DNA from: Brasilonema sp. UFV-L1
GTDB taxonomy: Bacteria > Cyanobacteriota > Cyanobacteriia > Cyanobacteriales > Nostocaceae
Reading direction: 5' to 3'
NCBI RefSeq assembly: GCF_012912105.1
Contig: NZ_QMEA01000030.1
Coordinates: 1 to 53,057, forward strand
DNA length: 53,057 bases
Positions 25,863 through 34,823 of the stretch are shown in pieces. The position numbers and the translations under genes were made by a program. Each line of letters begins with the position of its first letter. Position 1 is the stretch's first letter. The notes beneath the pieces were generated by a model, which did not search any database, had not been told where the DNA came from, and saw nothing but the letters and a program-made list of their open reading frames with translations.

Positions 25863-26975
25863 ATGTCCAAAATTTTATCCCGCAGGCAATTACTCAATTA
25901 TGGTACGAAGGCTTTAATCGGTCTTTCAACTTTGAGTTTGATTAGTTTACACCGTAACCGTTCCCTTTTGGCGACAGACAAAATCATTGCCAATTTAGAA
26001 ACGCAAGTTCCTGTGTGGATGCAAGCTGCATTAATTCCTGGTTTAGAGTTAGCAATTATTCGAGATGGAAAACTGTTTTGGAGTCGCGGCTTTGGGCTGA
26101 AGAATAGAGATACGAAACAACCTGTGACCAATGATACTGTATTTGCAGCGGCTTCTTTAAGTAAGCCTTTATTTGCTTATGCGGTGTTGAAAATGGTGGA
26201 ACAGGGGAAACTCGATTTAGATACTCCACTGACAGAATATACAGCAAAACCTTATATTTCCGATCCAAGAATTAAACTCATCACTGCCCGCATGGCACTA
26301 TCTCACACCACAGGTTTTCCAAATTGGAGTGGTGAAAACCCTCTCAAGATTGAGTATCCCCCAGGTAAAAGATTTAGTTATTCAGGAGAAGGCTATCTCT
26401 ACTTACAGAAAGTCGTAGAAGAGATTACACAACAACCTCTGAACGAGTATTTACACCAGCAGATTTTAGAGCCCTTGGGAATGAACAGCAGTAGCTTCAT
26501 CTGGCAACCAGCTTACCAAACAACCGCGAGTCACGGACACAACCGCCAGGGGAAACCCACACCTATAAGTAAACCGAAGCGAGCAAATGCAGCTGGAAGT
26601 TTACGGACGACTGCCACTGATTATGCCCAATTTCTCAGTGTCATGATGAAGCCAGGTAACACTGATAGTTCTAGACTAACAGAAGCTAGTTTAAATGAAA
26701 TGTTGCGATCGCAGATTCAAATTAATCAGTTTCTAGCTTGGGGCTTAGGTTGGGGATTAGAAAGAATAAAGGATGATCGTTTCTTTTGGCATTGGGGCGA
26801 TCTCAATACATTTAAGAGTTTTACAGTTGCTTCCAAAGAATCAGGTACAGGAATTGTCATTTTCACTAACAGTCAAAATGGTTTAAAAATATGCCAAAAA
26901 ATCGTCTACCAAGCAATTGGTGGACAACATCCTGCTTTCAATTTTAAGATGTTTAATGACTCTCTCACACATTAA
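25863..26975 (+). CDS. Tat-exported class C beta-lactamase-like serine hydrolase
   Basis: A 370-residue serine hydrolase of the beta-lactamase/DD-peptidase class C fold. The nucleophile motif is S98-L-S-K101 (AAASLSKPLFAYAVLK), the second motif is Y173-S-G (FSYSGEGYLYL), and the third is HWG in FWHWGDLNTFKSF. The N-terminus has a twin-arginine signal, SRRQLLNYGTKALIGLSTLS, so it is probably exported folded by the Tat system. Members include esterases, peptidases and amidases; true penicillin hydrolysis should not be assumed. It faces the lipoprotein gene 42 bases away. Confidence 0.88.
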   Translation: MSKILSRRQLLNYGTKALIGLSTLSLISLHRNRSLLATDKIIANLETQVPVWMQAALIPGLELAIIRDGKLFWSRGFGLKNRDTKQPVTNDTVFAAASLSKPLFAYAVLKMVEQGKLDLDTPLTEYTAKPYISDPRIKLITARMALSHTTGFPNWSGENPLKIEYPPGKRFSYSGEGYLYLQKVVEEITQQPLNEYLHQQILEPLGMNSSSFIWQPAYQTTASHGHNRQGKPTPISKPKRANAAGSLRTTATDYAQFLSVMMKPGNTDSSRLTEASLNEMLRSQIQINQFLAWGLGWGLERIKDDRFFWHWGDLNTFKSFTVASKESGTGIVIFTNSQNGLKICQKIVYQAIGGQHPAFNFKMFNDSLTH

Positions 26976-27017
26976 AATTGCATTGAATGATAGCGGTTAC
27001 ATCTGATGAATCCAAGT

Positions 27018-28253
27018 TTATCTGTCTACATCTGTGCTCTTGTGCAGTTTCTTAAATGTTTTTACCTCTGCTAACATTAAATTTGAATCATTAACTCCAA
27101 ATTTATAACCAACACCAAAATTCAAGGGCTTAATACTCTTATTTTTCAAATAAATTTTCCTCAAATCTGATTGATAGCGGTTTGCAAACAAACCAATAGG
27201 AGTGGTATAATTACCATAAAACTTTAAATCCCATTTAGAGTTCTCAAAAGCTTTGAAAGGCATACCAGAATCATCTTGTAATACACAGTGACTTTGAGTC
27301 AAAATCAGCTTTTTAATCTCGGAAAAATTCTCGTAGTACATTAAATACGATGCGGCTTTCAGATAAGTAAGCTTCTTGTCTAATTGACTGATAAATTTAT
27401 AAAACTCTGGTCGTTTTTTCAGCCCACCATCTGATAAATCAGTTGAGAAATAATACAGATTACGGGGTTGAGATTCTCCTTTTGGCAGAAACGTCATCTT
27501 GACTCCGGAAACCATACCTTTTTGGAATGGTTGGATTTTAGCATTTCGGTCTAACCCAATCTGTTGCACGTCAAGGATACGATTTTCAGTACGTGCCAAA
27601 AATACATACAAAATCGGTAAAACTCCTTGTTTTTGCAAATCCACCTTCATTTCATTAGTGAGAAAAAAGCTAAATTGCAGAATTGCATAAAGAGAACCTC
27701 TGACTTCCTGCAACTTCAAATCGCGCTTGTTCTCTGAGAGACTAGCCAAATCAGGAATACTACCCACTGGTTCTAAACCCACTAGTACATATTCCTTCCC
27801 TTTGGGGAAAAAAGAATAAGCATATAAAAAATCAGGTCCGCTGAAGGGATAAAATACAGACTGAGAATGAATTTGCTTGAGTTCTTGCTGCGACCATTGT
27901 CTGACTTTTGTTAATTGTGAAGTTTCTAATTTTGACCAAGCATTCTCAAAAAATCGGTGATGAAGTAGCCAACTCTTATTATTTTGCAATTGAGATAAAG
28001 AACTATTACTATCTACACTTATACCAGCAAGGAATTTTGCTGTATTTGTCAACTGTTCAGATTTGGCTTGATCGAATGTCGCGCTTGGTTGTGGTGAAGC
28101 TTGAGGAGTTGATTTGAGCGATACTGATTGCTGATTTTCTAACTCAGCAGCTGTATTTTTTTTGTTAATTTTATTTCCATCAGAACAGTTTGCAAGCAGA
28201 AATATAACACTCATACAAATGCTTGAAACTAATATTTTTTTAAAAAATGTCAT
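27018..28253 (-). CDS. Conserved lipoprotein, paralogue of the one near 36 kb
   Basis: A 411-residue lipoprotein of unknown function. The signal SSICMSVIFLLANC ends in lipobox LANC. After a Gln/Ser/Pro-rich linker (SLKSTPQASPQPSATFDQAK) comes one large domain with long matching blocks to the 35911-37125 product: FYPFSGPDFLYAYSFFP, MKVDLQKQGVLPILYVF, PKGESQPRNLYYFSTD, LTYLKAASYLMY, LQDDSGMP, KPLNFGVGYKFGVNDSNLML. Well over half of the aligned residues agree by eye. The many conserved Tyr/Phe/Gly residues and absence of known catalytic motifs leave enzyme and binding roles both open. It is at the left edge of the envelope island. Confidence 0.8.
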   Translation of the reverse strand: MTFFKKILVSSICMSVIFLLANCSDGNKINKKNTAAELENQQSVSLKSTPQASPQPSATFDQAKSEQLTNTAKFLAGISVDSNSSLSQLQNNKSWLLHHRFFENAWSKLETSQLTKVRQWSQQELKQIHSQSVFYPFSGPDFLYAYSFFPKGKEYVLVGLEPVGSIPDLASLSENKRDLKLQEVRGSLYAILQFSFFLTNEMKVDLQKQGVLPILYVFLARTENRILDVQQIGLDRNAKIQPFQKGMVSGVKMTFLPKGESQPRNLYYFSTDLSDGGLKKRPEFYKFISQLDKKLTYLKAASYLMYYENFSEIKKLILTQSHCVLQDDSGMPFKAFENSKWDLKFYGNYTTPIGLFANRYQSDLRKIYLKNKSIKPLNFGVGYKFGVNDSNLMLAEVKTFKKLHKSTDVDR

Positions 28254-28321
28254 GGTCGAGAATCTTTTGGCAAAAGCTTACACTCAATTATCTTTCTTCT
28301 GATCGTTAAAAAGATGAATAA

Positions 28322-29641
28322 TTAAGATAAATTCACTTTATTTCTATGAGCTAAGAAGTAGACGAGTATACCGATAGCCAAAGTTACAAAACCTGCTAAA
28401 GATTCAGCAGGTTTATCACGAAAAATAAACACCAACATCCACAAACTGATTGCTAAAAAGATCATGGGTGTAATGGGATAGCCCCAAGTACGATAAGGTC
28501 GGGGTATTTCAGGATATCTCATTCTAGCAACGAATACCCCTAAAACAGTGAGAAACGAAGACAAAGTTAAGGTAAATCCTAAATAAGTAATGACTGCTTC
28601 AAAGCTAGAAGTAATCAGTAAAATGGTCACCAAAAAGAGTTGGAGAAAAATTGCATAGTTAGGAATACCCTGAGCATTCTTTTTAGCAAGTACTCTAAAT
28701 AGCGGGATATCTTCGCCAATAACTTGGGTCACTCTAGGTCCAGCTAACACCATTGAACTTATTGAAGAAATGAGTCCTACAGAAATGAGCAACCCCATTA
28801 TCTTTGCCCCATTGACGCTGAAAAACTGATTAGCGGCTATGTAACCCACCTCAAGTTGTCCTGCTAATTTCTCCAGAGGAGTCGTATACAAAAACATCAA
28901 ATTGAGTAGCAAGTATAATCCTGTAACAATCAGAGTTCCAACAACAAGAGCGCGCGGTAAATTTTTTTCTGGTTGTTCGACCTCATTGGCTAAATAAATA
29001 GCTGCATTCCAACCTGAATAAGAATAGATGACATAGACAAGAGAAATCGCAAAAGGAGCACTGAAAATCGCTCCGACATCTGCTGTTGTAGGTAAAAAGC
29101 TCAATGGTTGCGGTTTTGCCAACAGAAAACCACAAACAATTAGCACAACTATTAATATAACTTTGAGCACAGTAAAAATGAGTTGAAAGTTGCTACCAAA
29201 TTGCAGATTACGGGTGTGAATTAAGGAAACTCCAACCACGACTAATAAAGCTATTGGGATTGAGGGAAGGATGGGAAACACACTTTTTAAATACTGTCCT
29301 AAAGCCATTGCAGCAGCAGCAATTGGTGCTGCAAAGCCTACTGTCACCGATACCCAGCCCGATAAAAATCCGACTATGGGATGATAAATACGAGATAAAT
29401 AATAGTACTCACCACCGTTGCGTGGCATTGCTGCTCCTAGTTCACTATAAGACAAAGCACCGCATAAGGCGAAAATGCCTCCTAGTAACCACAGAAATAA
29501 GAGCGCGAAAACAGATTTGATATTTACAACTTGGAAACCTAAGCTAGTAAATACGCCTGTACCAATCATATTCGCGACTACAATACAGATTGCAGTCAGC
29601 AGGTTGATCTTGTTAAAGTTTTGTTGCTGATTTAACGACAT
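28322..29641 (-). CDS. APC-superfamily amino acid permease
   Basis: A 439-residue inner-membrane permease with twelve predicted helices. Helix 1 carries the broken-helix substrate motif of the APC fold (ANMIGTGVFTSLGFQ); then ALSYSELGAAMPRNGGEYYY, the conserved helix 2-3 stretch, and SYSGWNAAIYLANEVEQPEK, the helix 6 region, are all typical of amino acid/polyamine transporters of the LAT/YhdG kind. The helix set is complete and ends with a short basic tail. It sits 88 bases upstream of neither gene's promoter in any clear way, so specificity and operon state remain open. Confidence 0.88.
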   Translation of the reverse strand: MSLNQQQNFNKINLLTAICIVVANMIGTGVFTSLGFQVVNIKSVFALLFLWLLGGIFALCGALSYSELGAAMPRNGGEYYYLSRIYHPIVGFLSGWVSVTVGFAAPIAAAAMALGQYLKSVFPILPSIPIALLVVVGVSLIHTRNLQFGSNFQLIFTVLKVILIVVLIVCGFLLAKPQPLSFLPTTADVGAIFSAPFAISLVYVIYSYSGWNAAIYLANEVEQPEKNLPRALVVGTLIVTGLYLLLNLMFLYTTPLEKLAGQLEVGYIAANQFFSVNGAKIMGLLISVGLISSISSMVLAGPRVTQVIGEDIPLFRVLAKKNAQGIPNYAIFLQLFLVTILLITSSFEAVITYLGFTLTLSSFLTVLGVFVARMRYPEIPRPYRTWGYPITPMIFLAISLWMLVFIFRDKPAESLAGFVTLAIGILVYFLAHRNKVNLS

Positions 29642-29729
29642 TCTTTTACTTCTTCTTTTGATTTTGGAGTTTGGATAAAATCATTTAGGAATTATCCAGT
29701 GACAGCAGTTAGATTATCTGTACAAATCT

Positions 29730-31085
29730 CTAGAGTCTTTCTTGAATGCGTGAATGAGTGAATGAGTGAATTGCTCCTTTGGGGGTTGAGTTTGAATGGC
29801 GAGAAGTCATGCGGTTGTAGACAAGACGAGATATCTGTGGAAAAATTTTTGTCTCATCAGCGTATGCCGAATCTTCAGCAAAAATCGCCAAAATATAAGT
29901 AACTCCATTATTTCCTGTAGAAATCATTGCAGTCTCTGCACGGGAACGAGAAACCCAGCCAGCTTTAGAATAAAATCGGGCATTAGTATCAGACAAAGAT
30001 TCACCTAAAAACGTTTGTACAGGGTTGAACCCGTCAGAATCTGGAGATTTTTTTTGCCAGACTTTAGGATTTAAATCCCTTTTTAGCCAAGTACACATTT
30101 TTTTGCTAGCTTGTGGAGAAACAGCCTGACCAGCGTAACAAGTTTCGTACAATAGTCTAGCTCCCTGTTTGGTTGTTATTTTATTCCAATTCCAAATTGG
30201 ATTGCCTAACATCTGCAATTCACTACCTTTGGGTTCTGGAAGATTGAGGTAGTCAATGGGAAATGTTTTTTGGCTAATATTAATATCTTTGTAACCTGCT
30301 TGTTGGAAAAATCGGTTAACTTGTTGGCGTTTGTTTTTCCAACTTTTAAATTTTTCACTTTCTAGTTCTGGTTCAGAGTGTGTCTGTGTGACTTTATCAA
30401 GAATAAAGCTAGCAGCTTCATTATCAGACTCCTTAATCATCTTTGCCACATAAGGAGTAAAATCCTTTTCATTTTTCCATATACCGCTCTCTATTTGGGC
30501 ATATAAAACCACCATCCAAAACAACTTGACTACGCTGGCGGGATATCTCGGTGTGTCTTGCTGATATCCCGCAGTTTCTCCAGTTTTGGTATCTATCAAA
30601 GTAATAGATAAAGCTTTTTTAGGAAGACCTTGAGCAATGGTAAGATTAATAACATCGTCCACAATAGCTTGCAACTCCTGACTCTGCTTAAAATTTGGAG
30701 GCGTTTTGAGATTGTAAACAATTTCTGAATCTTTTTGTCTAGCTTGACGAGACGGAATGGGTAGTGACTTGGTAATAGCCCAATCAGGAAGTACCTCCAC
30801 AGGTGAATTTAACACTTGTTTTGGAGATGGAGTTGTAGATGAATTTAACGCTTGTTTGGGAGATGATGTGGCAATAACCTGGACAGGAAGTACTGGAGGA
30901 GTCGTAGGTGAATTGAACACTTGTTTGGGAGATGATGTGGCAAAGTGTTCTGTCTGAGATTTAGTTATTAAGGTGGCTATCAGGACACCCACAATTGTCA
31001 ATGTCACTGTCAGTTTATTTATTTTTCCAACAAAACGTCGTTTTGAGAGTTGGTTAAGAAAAATCTTTCTACACCATTGTTGCAT
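29730..31085 (-). CDS. Class A beta-lactamase-like serine hydrolase with repeated linker
   Basis: A 451-residue protein with an N-terminal membrane anchor (LTVTLTIVGVLIATLI), a linker holding three SPKQ repeats (ATSSPKQVFNSP, ATSSPKQALNSS, PSPKQVLNSP), and a class A-type domain. Motifs: S184-V-V-K187 (YPASVVKLFW), S220-D-N222 (IKESDNEAASF), and KAG in YSKAGWVSRS where lactamases have KTG. The fold is thus a penicillin-interactive serine hydrolase outside the membrane. The class A general-base Glu was not identified with certainty, so wall-peptide or ester substrates are as likely as beta-lactams. It belongs to the envelope island. Confidence 0.8.
   Translation of the reverse strand: MQQWCRKIFLNQLSKRRFVGKINKLTVTLTIVGVLIATLITKSQTEHFATSSPKQVFNSPTTPPVLPVQVIATSSPKQALNSSTTPSPKQVLNSPVEVLPDWAITKSLPIPSRQARQKDSEIVYNLKTPPNFKQSQELQAIVDDVINLTIAQGLPKKALSITLIDTKTGETAGYQQDTPRYPASVVKLFWMVVLYAQIESGIWKNEKDFTPYVAKMIKESDNEAASFILDKVTQTHSEPELESEKFKSWKNKRQQVNRFFQQAGYKDINISQKTFPIDYLNLPEPKGSELQMLGNPIWNWNKITTKQGARLLYETCYAGQAVSPQASKKMCTWLKRDLNPKVWQKKSPDSDGFNPVQTFLGESLSDTNARFYSKAGWVSRSRAETAMISTGNNGVTYILAIFAEDSAYADETKIFPQISRLVYNRMTSRHSNSTPKGAIHSFTHSRIQERL
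30806..30943. repeat. Internal linker repeats of the class A-like gene
   Basis: A 24-base stretch containing TTGTTTGGGAGATGATGTGG is identical at 30851-30874 and 30920-30943, and a diverged third copy lies at about 30806-30830. They encode the SPKQ linker repeats, so the linker grew by in-frame duplication. Confidence 0.75.
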
Positions 31086-31261
31086 TTTTTTCTAACTTTT
31101 GATAGATGAAAAGCGTATCATGCACTGTTTTCTTTTACTAATAAAACAGTACGTATAGTCATCCTAAATCATAAGTCCTACGTACATGCTACCCATGAAC
31201 ATGAAATATTCTATCTCGCTTGTCATTGGTCAGTGGAGCGATAGTACAGACAATCACAAGA

Positions 31262-31561
31262 TTAAGAAGCATCGCGAATGATACCCTGCTTGATCAAAAA
31301 TCTTTTGATAGTGGTATAAATTTCTTGTTTTTGATGCTTGCTATAACCACCATGAGCAGCTCCAGAAACTGTGTAAAGTTGATTTGGTACACCAGCTTGA
31401 GCAAGGGCCTGATGTAGTCGGATTGCATGATTGTAATGAACAAATTTATCTTTATCACCATGTATGGTAAGGATGGGGGGGGGGTAACCCAGAGGATACA
31501 TAATTAATCGGAGAAAGCTTTTTCGCGAGTTCGATTTCATTCGCACCAATTTTGTTACCAA
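31262..31561 (-). pseudogene. C-terminal remnant of an alpha/beta hydrolase
   Basis: The last 75 residues match the end of a BD-FAE/Aes-type esterase or peptidase: PPPILTIHGDKDKFVHYNHA with the acid residue, then YTVSGAAHGGYSKHQKQEIY with the catalytic His. The nucleophile half is missing, and the first 25 codons (MVTKLVRMKSNSRKS) look unrelated. A run of ten C on this strand codes for the PPP, so the gene may have been damaged nearby or by a larger deletion. It is unlikely to be active. Confidence 0.7.
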
Positions 31562-31882
31562 ACCATGAAATTCATTTCAAAAATTTATAGTGATCAACTA
31601 TAACTATTTCAATTTTGCACTGCCAAACTGGTAAGTGACTATTGTATAGTCACTAAAAAAATTGTCATTTCAAGCACCTTTGCATAAAGCTGAATTGTTT
31701 GCAAATTTGCTGTTTTGAGTACTAGATATATAGAACAATAACTGAGATACCCAAATTGTGTGTACTACACATATACGATGCGTAAGTTCTAAAGGGTGTC
31801 TTGTTAACTGCTGTTATTTTCGTTCGGCTCTTCACTAGAACCGATAAACCCCTAATTAATTAGCTAATTCTTACATAAAAAT
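31562..31882. other. Intergenic region before the propeller gene
   Basis: No gene and no clear repeat. A short duplicated AAGTGACTATTGTATAGTCACT palindrome-like stretch lies at about 31632-31653 (GTGACTAT facing ATAGTCAC), a possible operator for the operon that starts at 31883. Confidence 0.4.
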
Positions 31883-33223
31883 ATGAAAAAAAATCTCTGG
31901 CTTGCCATAGGTATTTCTATGGCAATTATAGGAGCATACTTTTTAGTTGAAAAAACCCTGTTGAAGTACAATAAAGCTCTTGAAGTCATTTCTGAGTCTA
32001 AAGAGTTTGACAAGGCAAATCAGCTAGCCAAGTTAGCAGTCGAACTAGGAAAATCTGCTCAATCCAAGGTTGAATGGCGCACTGTTGCTCATACTTGGTC
32101 TGAAGCAATTGCTCTCATGAAATCGGTTCCTATAAACAGTACCAATTATGAACAAGCTCAAGAAAAAATTATAGAGTATCAGAACTATTTTAACAACACT
32201 AAAGATAGAGTCAAAAACACTCCTTCCAAGATGAGCCTGATACAAACTATCCGTGGCGATATTAGTCCCAAATCTGTGGTTCATTCTGGCAAGGGTTTAT
32301 TTTTTGCTCAAAATATGATGTATCGCCACACCATCACCGTTTACAACCGAGAATATAACTTAGTCAAAACAATTAGTGATAAAGTTAAGCTCTCAGATTA
32401 CGGTTATGAAAAGTACCAGGGAACTCATCAAGGTTCTCCTGTAGAAGCAGCTTTTTCTGATGATGGGAAATATGCTTGGGTATCAAATTACAGTATGTAT
32501 GGTTCAGGATTCCATCGAGAAGGTAGTGACAGTTGCAACGTAACTGACAATTATGATCCTAGCACTTTATATCGCATAAATACAGAAACACTAGAGATAG
32601 AACAAGTTATTTTGGTAGGATCTGTCCCTAAATACAATGCTGTTTCTCCGGATAATCGCTTTGTTCTAGTTAGCAACTGGTGTAGCTGGGATTTAAGTGT
32701 CGTAGATACAAAAAAGAACAAAGAAATTAAACGGATTAAACTAGGTCCTTATCCACGTGGAATTGCTATAGATAGTCATTCAAAAAAAGCTTATGTTGCG
32801 ATTATGGGTTCATCTTATATTGCTGTCATTAATCTTCAAAAGCCTGATTCTTTTGCCGTGACATGGTTGAAAAATATAGGTAATAACCCGCGTCATTTAA
32901 ATATCGACTCAGCAAGGAATTATCTCTATGCTTCTTTAAATGGTGAAGGAAATGTAACTAAGATTGACCTTTCAAGTGGCAAAGTTTTAAAAAAAATCAC
33001 TACGGGAAATGCTCCTCGCAGCATGACTCTGTCAGATGACGCGGAATTTCTCTATGTAGTTAATTATTATTCCAACACTGTGAGCAAAGTCCGTACCAGT
33101 GATATGAAAGTCATACAAACTGTTAACACAGAACCTCAACCAATTGGAATTACCTACGACTCAAAAACTCATCAGATTTGGGTCGCTTGTTATTCGGGAA
33201 GTATTATGGTATTTCAAGATTAG
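31883..33223 (+). CDS. Membrane-anchored YVTN-type beta-propeller protein
   Basis: A 446-residue protein with an N-terminal membrane helix (LWLAIGISMAIIGAYFLVEK), a helical stretch at about 30-115 that recalls a TPR pair (ANQLAKLAVELGKSAQSKVE), and a beta propeller from about 130 on. The blades carry the usual turns: SPDNRFVLVSNW, DSHSKKAYVAIMG, DSARNYLYASLNGEGNVTKI, SDDAEFLYVVNYYSNTVSKV. Such surface propellers bind partners or polymers and rarely have enzymatic activity. It opens a rightward set with MBOAT, SGNH and lipoprotein genes, which suggests a role in the same envelope process. Gap to the MBOAT gene is 84 bases. Confidence 0.82.
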   Translation: MKKNLWLAIGISMAIIGAYFLVEKTLLKYNKALEVISESKEFDKANQLAKLAVELGKSAQSKVEWRTVAHTWSEAIALMKSVPINSTNYEQAQEKIIEYQNYFNNTKDRVKNTPSKMSLIQTIRGDISPKSVVHSGKGLFFAQNMMYRHTITVYNREYNLVKTISDKVKLSDYGYEKYQGTHQGSPVEAAFSDDGKYAWVSNYSMYGSGFHREGSDSCNVTDNYDPSTLYRINTETLEIEQVILVGSVPKYNAVSPDNRFVLVSNWCSWDLSVVDTKKNKEIKRIKLGPYPRGIAIDSHSKKAYVAIMGSSYIAVINLQKPDSFAVTWLKNIGNNPRHLNIDSARNYLYASLNGEGNVTKIDLSSGKVLKKITTGNAPRSMTLSDDAEFLYVVNYYSNTVSKVRTSDMKVIQTVNTEPQPIGITYDSKTHQIWVACYSGSIMVFQD

Positions 33224-33307
33224 TTTAAGAGATATTACTTTGGCTCTACTCCTCATGAGCACCTCCAACAGCATTAACCTATTAATCATTTAGCGTTACA
33301 AAATAAT

Positions 33308-34489
33308 ATGTTATTTCCTACCTATGAATTTTTAGGTTTCTTTTTTCTTGTTTTCGGTATAGGAATCTTCCTGAAACAGCAAGTCACTGCTTACAAGTAC
33401 TTTTTAGTTTTAGCTAGTTTAGTTTTCTATTCATTTTGGAGCTTGAAATTCCTCAGCTTATTGGTGATAGATACCATAATCAACTACATCATTCTTCAAA
33501 GTATCACCAGAAGTCAACATAAAAATTTCTTTTTCACTCTTGGCTTAGTTATCAATTTATTATATTTAGTCTTTTTCAAGTACGAAAATTTTTTCGTCGA
33601 TTCTTTGTTTGAGTTTTTGCATTTGATTCATCTTCAATCACATTTCCAAGTGTTACAAATTATTGCGCCCGTCGGCATTTCCTTTTATACCTTTAGAATA
33701 ATTGCCCATTTAGTTGACTGCTATAAAAATCAGCTAGACTGTCCGCCTTTATTAGATTACGCTGTATATGTAACCTATTTCCCTCAAATTGCTTCAGGAC
33801 CAATTGCACGAGCACAAGAATTTTATGTCCAATTAAATTCCCGCGAAAAATACAACTACAAAATTGAATATGTCATTATTTTAATCATCTCAGGCTTGTT
33901 CAAAAAATATACCCTATCTAGTTTTCTATTTAACTTCACCCAACTTCCATTTAGTTTACCAGAGCAGTATTCCAGCTTTGACCTTATTCTTGCTGCAGTA
34001 GCATATTCCTGTTTAATTTATGTAGATTTTAGTGGTTACTCAGATTTAGCTAATGCTATTTCTAGCTTACTTGGATTCAAACCAATTCCAAACTTTAATA
34101 TGCCTTATCGTTCTCTAAGCGTACAAGAGTTTTGGCGCAGATGGCATATTAGTTTGTCTGAATGGTTGAGAGATTACTTATATATTCCGTTAGGTGGAAA
34201 TAGAAAAGGTCAGTTAAGAAAATATTTAAATTTAATGTTAACAATGGTTATCGGTGGTTTTTGGCATGGTGCTGGTGTAAATTTTCTTATCTGGGGCGGT
34301 CTTCATGGTGTGGGTTTAATTATTAATCACCTTTGGAAAGATTTAGGCAAGATAATTTCAGCTAAAAATACAATCAGAGAAGAGAAAGAGAAAAACTTTT
34401 CTTTCAGAGAAGATAAAAAAAATGTCTTCGCAGAATTGGATGGTCATTCGCTTAGAAAATCTCTGGAAAATCCTCACATCTATTTTTGA
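33308..34489 (+). CDS. MBOAT O-acyltransferase (AlgI-like), N-terminal part
   Basis: Membrane-bound O-acyltransferase of the AlgI/DltB type, which moves acetyl groups across the membrane onto an exported polymer. This frame covers 393 residues with about nine hydrophobic helices and both key histidines: H280 in SVQEFWRRWHISLSEWLRDY and the catalytic H320 in GGFWHGAGVNFLIWGGLHG. After residue 350 the frame becomes polar (KEKNFSFREDKKN) and soon stops, while the last membrane helices continue in another frame. A run of eight A at 34415-34422 marks the switch. Without slippage the product would lack its C-terminal helices but keep the active site. Confidence 0.85.
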   Translation: MLFPTYEFLGFFFLVFGIGIFLKQQVTAYKYFLVLASLVFYSFWSLKFLSLLVIDTIINYIILQSITRSQHKNFFFTLGLVINLLYLVFFKYENFFVDSLFEFLHLIHLQSHFQVLQIIAPVGISFYTFRIIAHLVDCYKNQLDCPPLLDYAVYVTYFPQIASGPIARAQEFYVQLNSREKYNYKIEYVIILIISGLFKKYTLSSFLFNFTQLPFSLPEQYSSFDLILAAVAYSCLIYVDFSGYSDLANAISSLLGFKPIPNFNMPYRSLSVQEFWRRWHISLSEWLRDYLYIPLGGNRKGQLRKYLNLMLTMVIGGFWHGAGVNFLIWGGLHGVGLIINHLWKDLGKIISAKNTIREEKEKNFSFREDKKNVFAELDGHSLRKSLENPHIYF

Positions 34490-34814
34490 TTGGTTATTAA
34501 CCTTTAGTTTTCTGACTGTCACTTGGATATTTTTCAAGACTCCTAATTATGACAATGCCATGAAATTTATAAACAGAATCTTTGATTTTAACTCAGGAGT
34601 CTCTCTCGTCCAATTTCATGTCTGGCAACTATATATCGTTTTTTTTATCGTCTTTATGATGAACTTTGCTGGAGACAAGATGACTGAGATTTTATGCAAA
34701 TTTTTGTCCAAGCAATATCTTGTTTTACAGACAGTTATTGTTGCTTGTTTAGTGTATATCATCCTCAGATTAGGTCCCGATACAGTTCCGCCTTTCATTT
34801 ACTTCAATTTCTAA
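34422..34814 (+). CDS. MBOAT O-acyltransferase, C-terminal part in another frame
   Basis: A 130-residue frame with three hydrophobic helices (FDWLLTFSFLTVTWIFFKTP, VWQLYIVFFIVFMMNFAG, VLQTVIVACLVYIILRLG) that match the missing end of the MBOAT fold. It overlaps the first part by 68 bases in the +1 frame. Reading seven instead of eight A before it fuses DKK to MSSQNW and yields one protein of about 500 residues, the normal family length. Alternatively the ATG just after the A run lets it be made as a separate subunit. Its stop is followed within ten bases by the SGNH gene's start. Confidence 0.75.
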   Translation: MSSQNWMVIRLENLWKILTSIFDWLLTFSFLTVTWIFFKTPNYDNAMKFINRIFDFNSGVSLVQFHVWQLYIVFFIVFMMNFAGDKMTEILCKFLSKQYLVLQTVIVACLVYIILRLGPDTVPPFIYFNF

Positions 34815-34823
34815 GTGAGGATT

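Noticed and set aside
25863-26975. True class C beta-lactamase (antibiotic resistance)
   Set aside because: The second motif is Y-S-G rather than Y-x-N and the third HWG rather than KTG, and such Tat-exported relatives are mostly esterases or peptidases.
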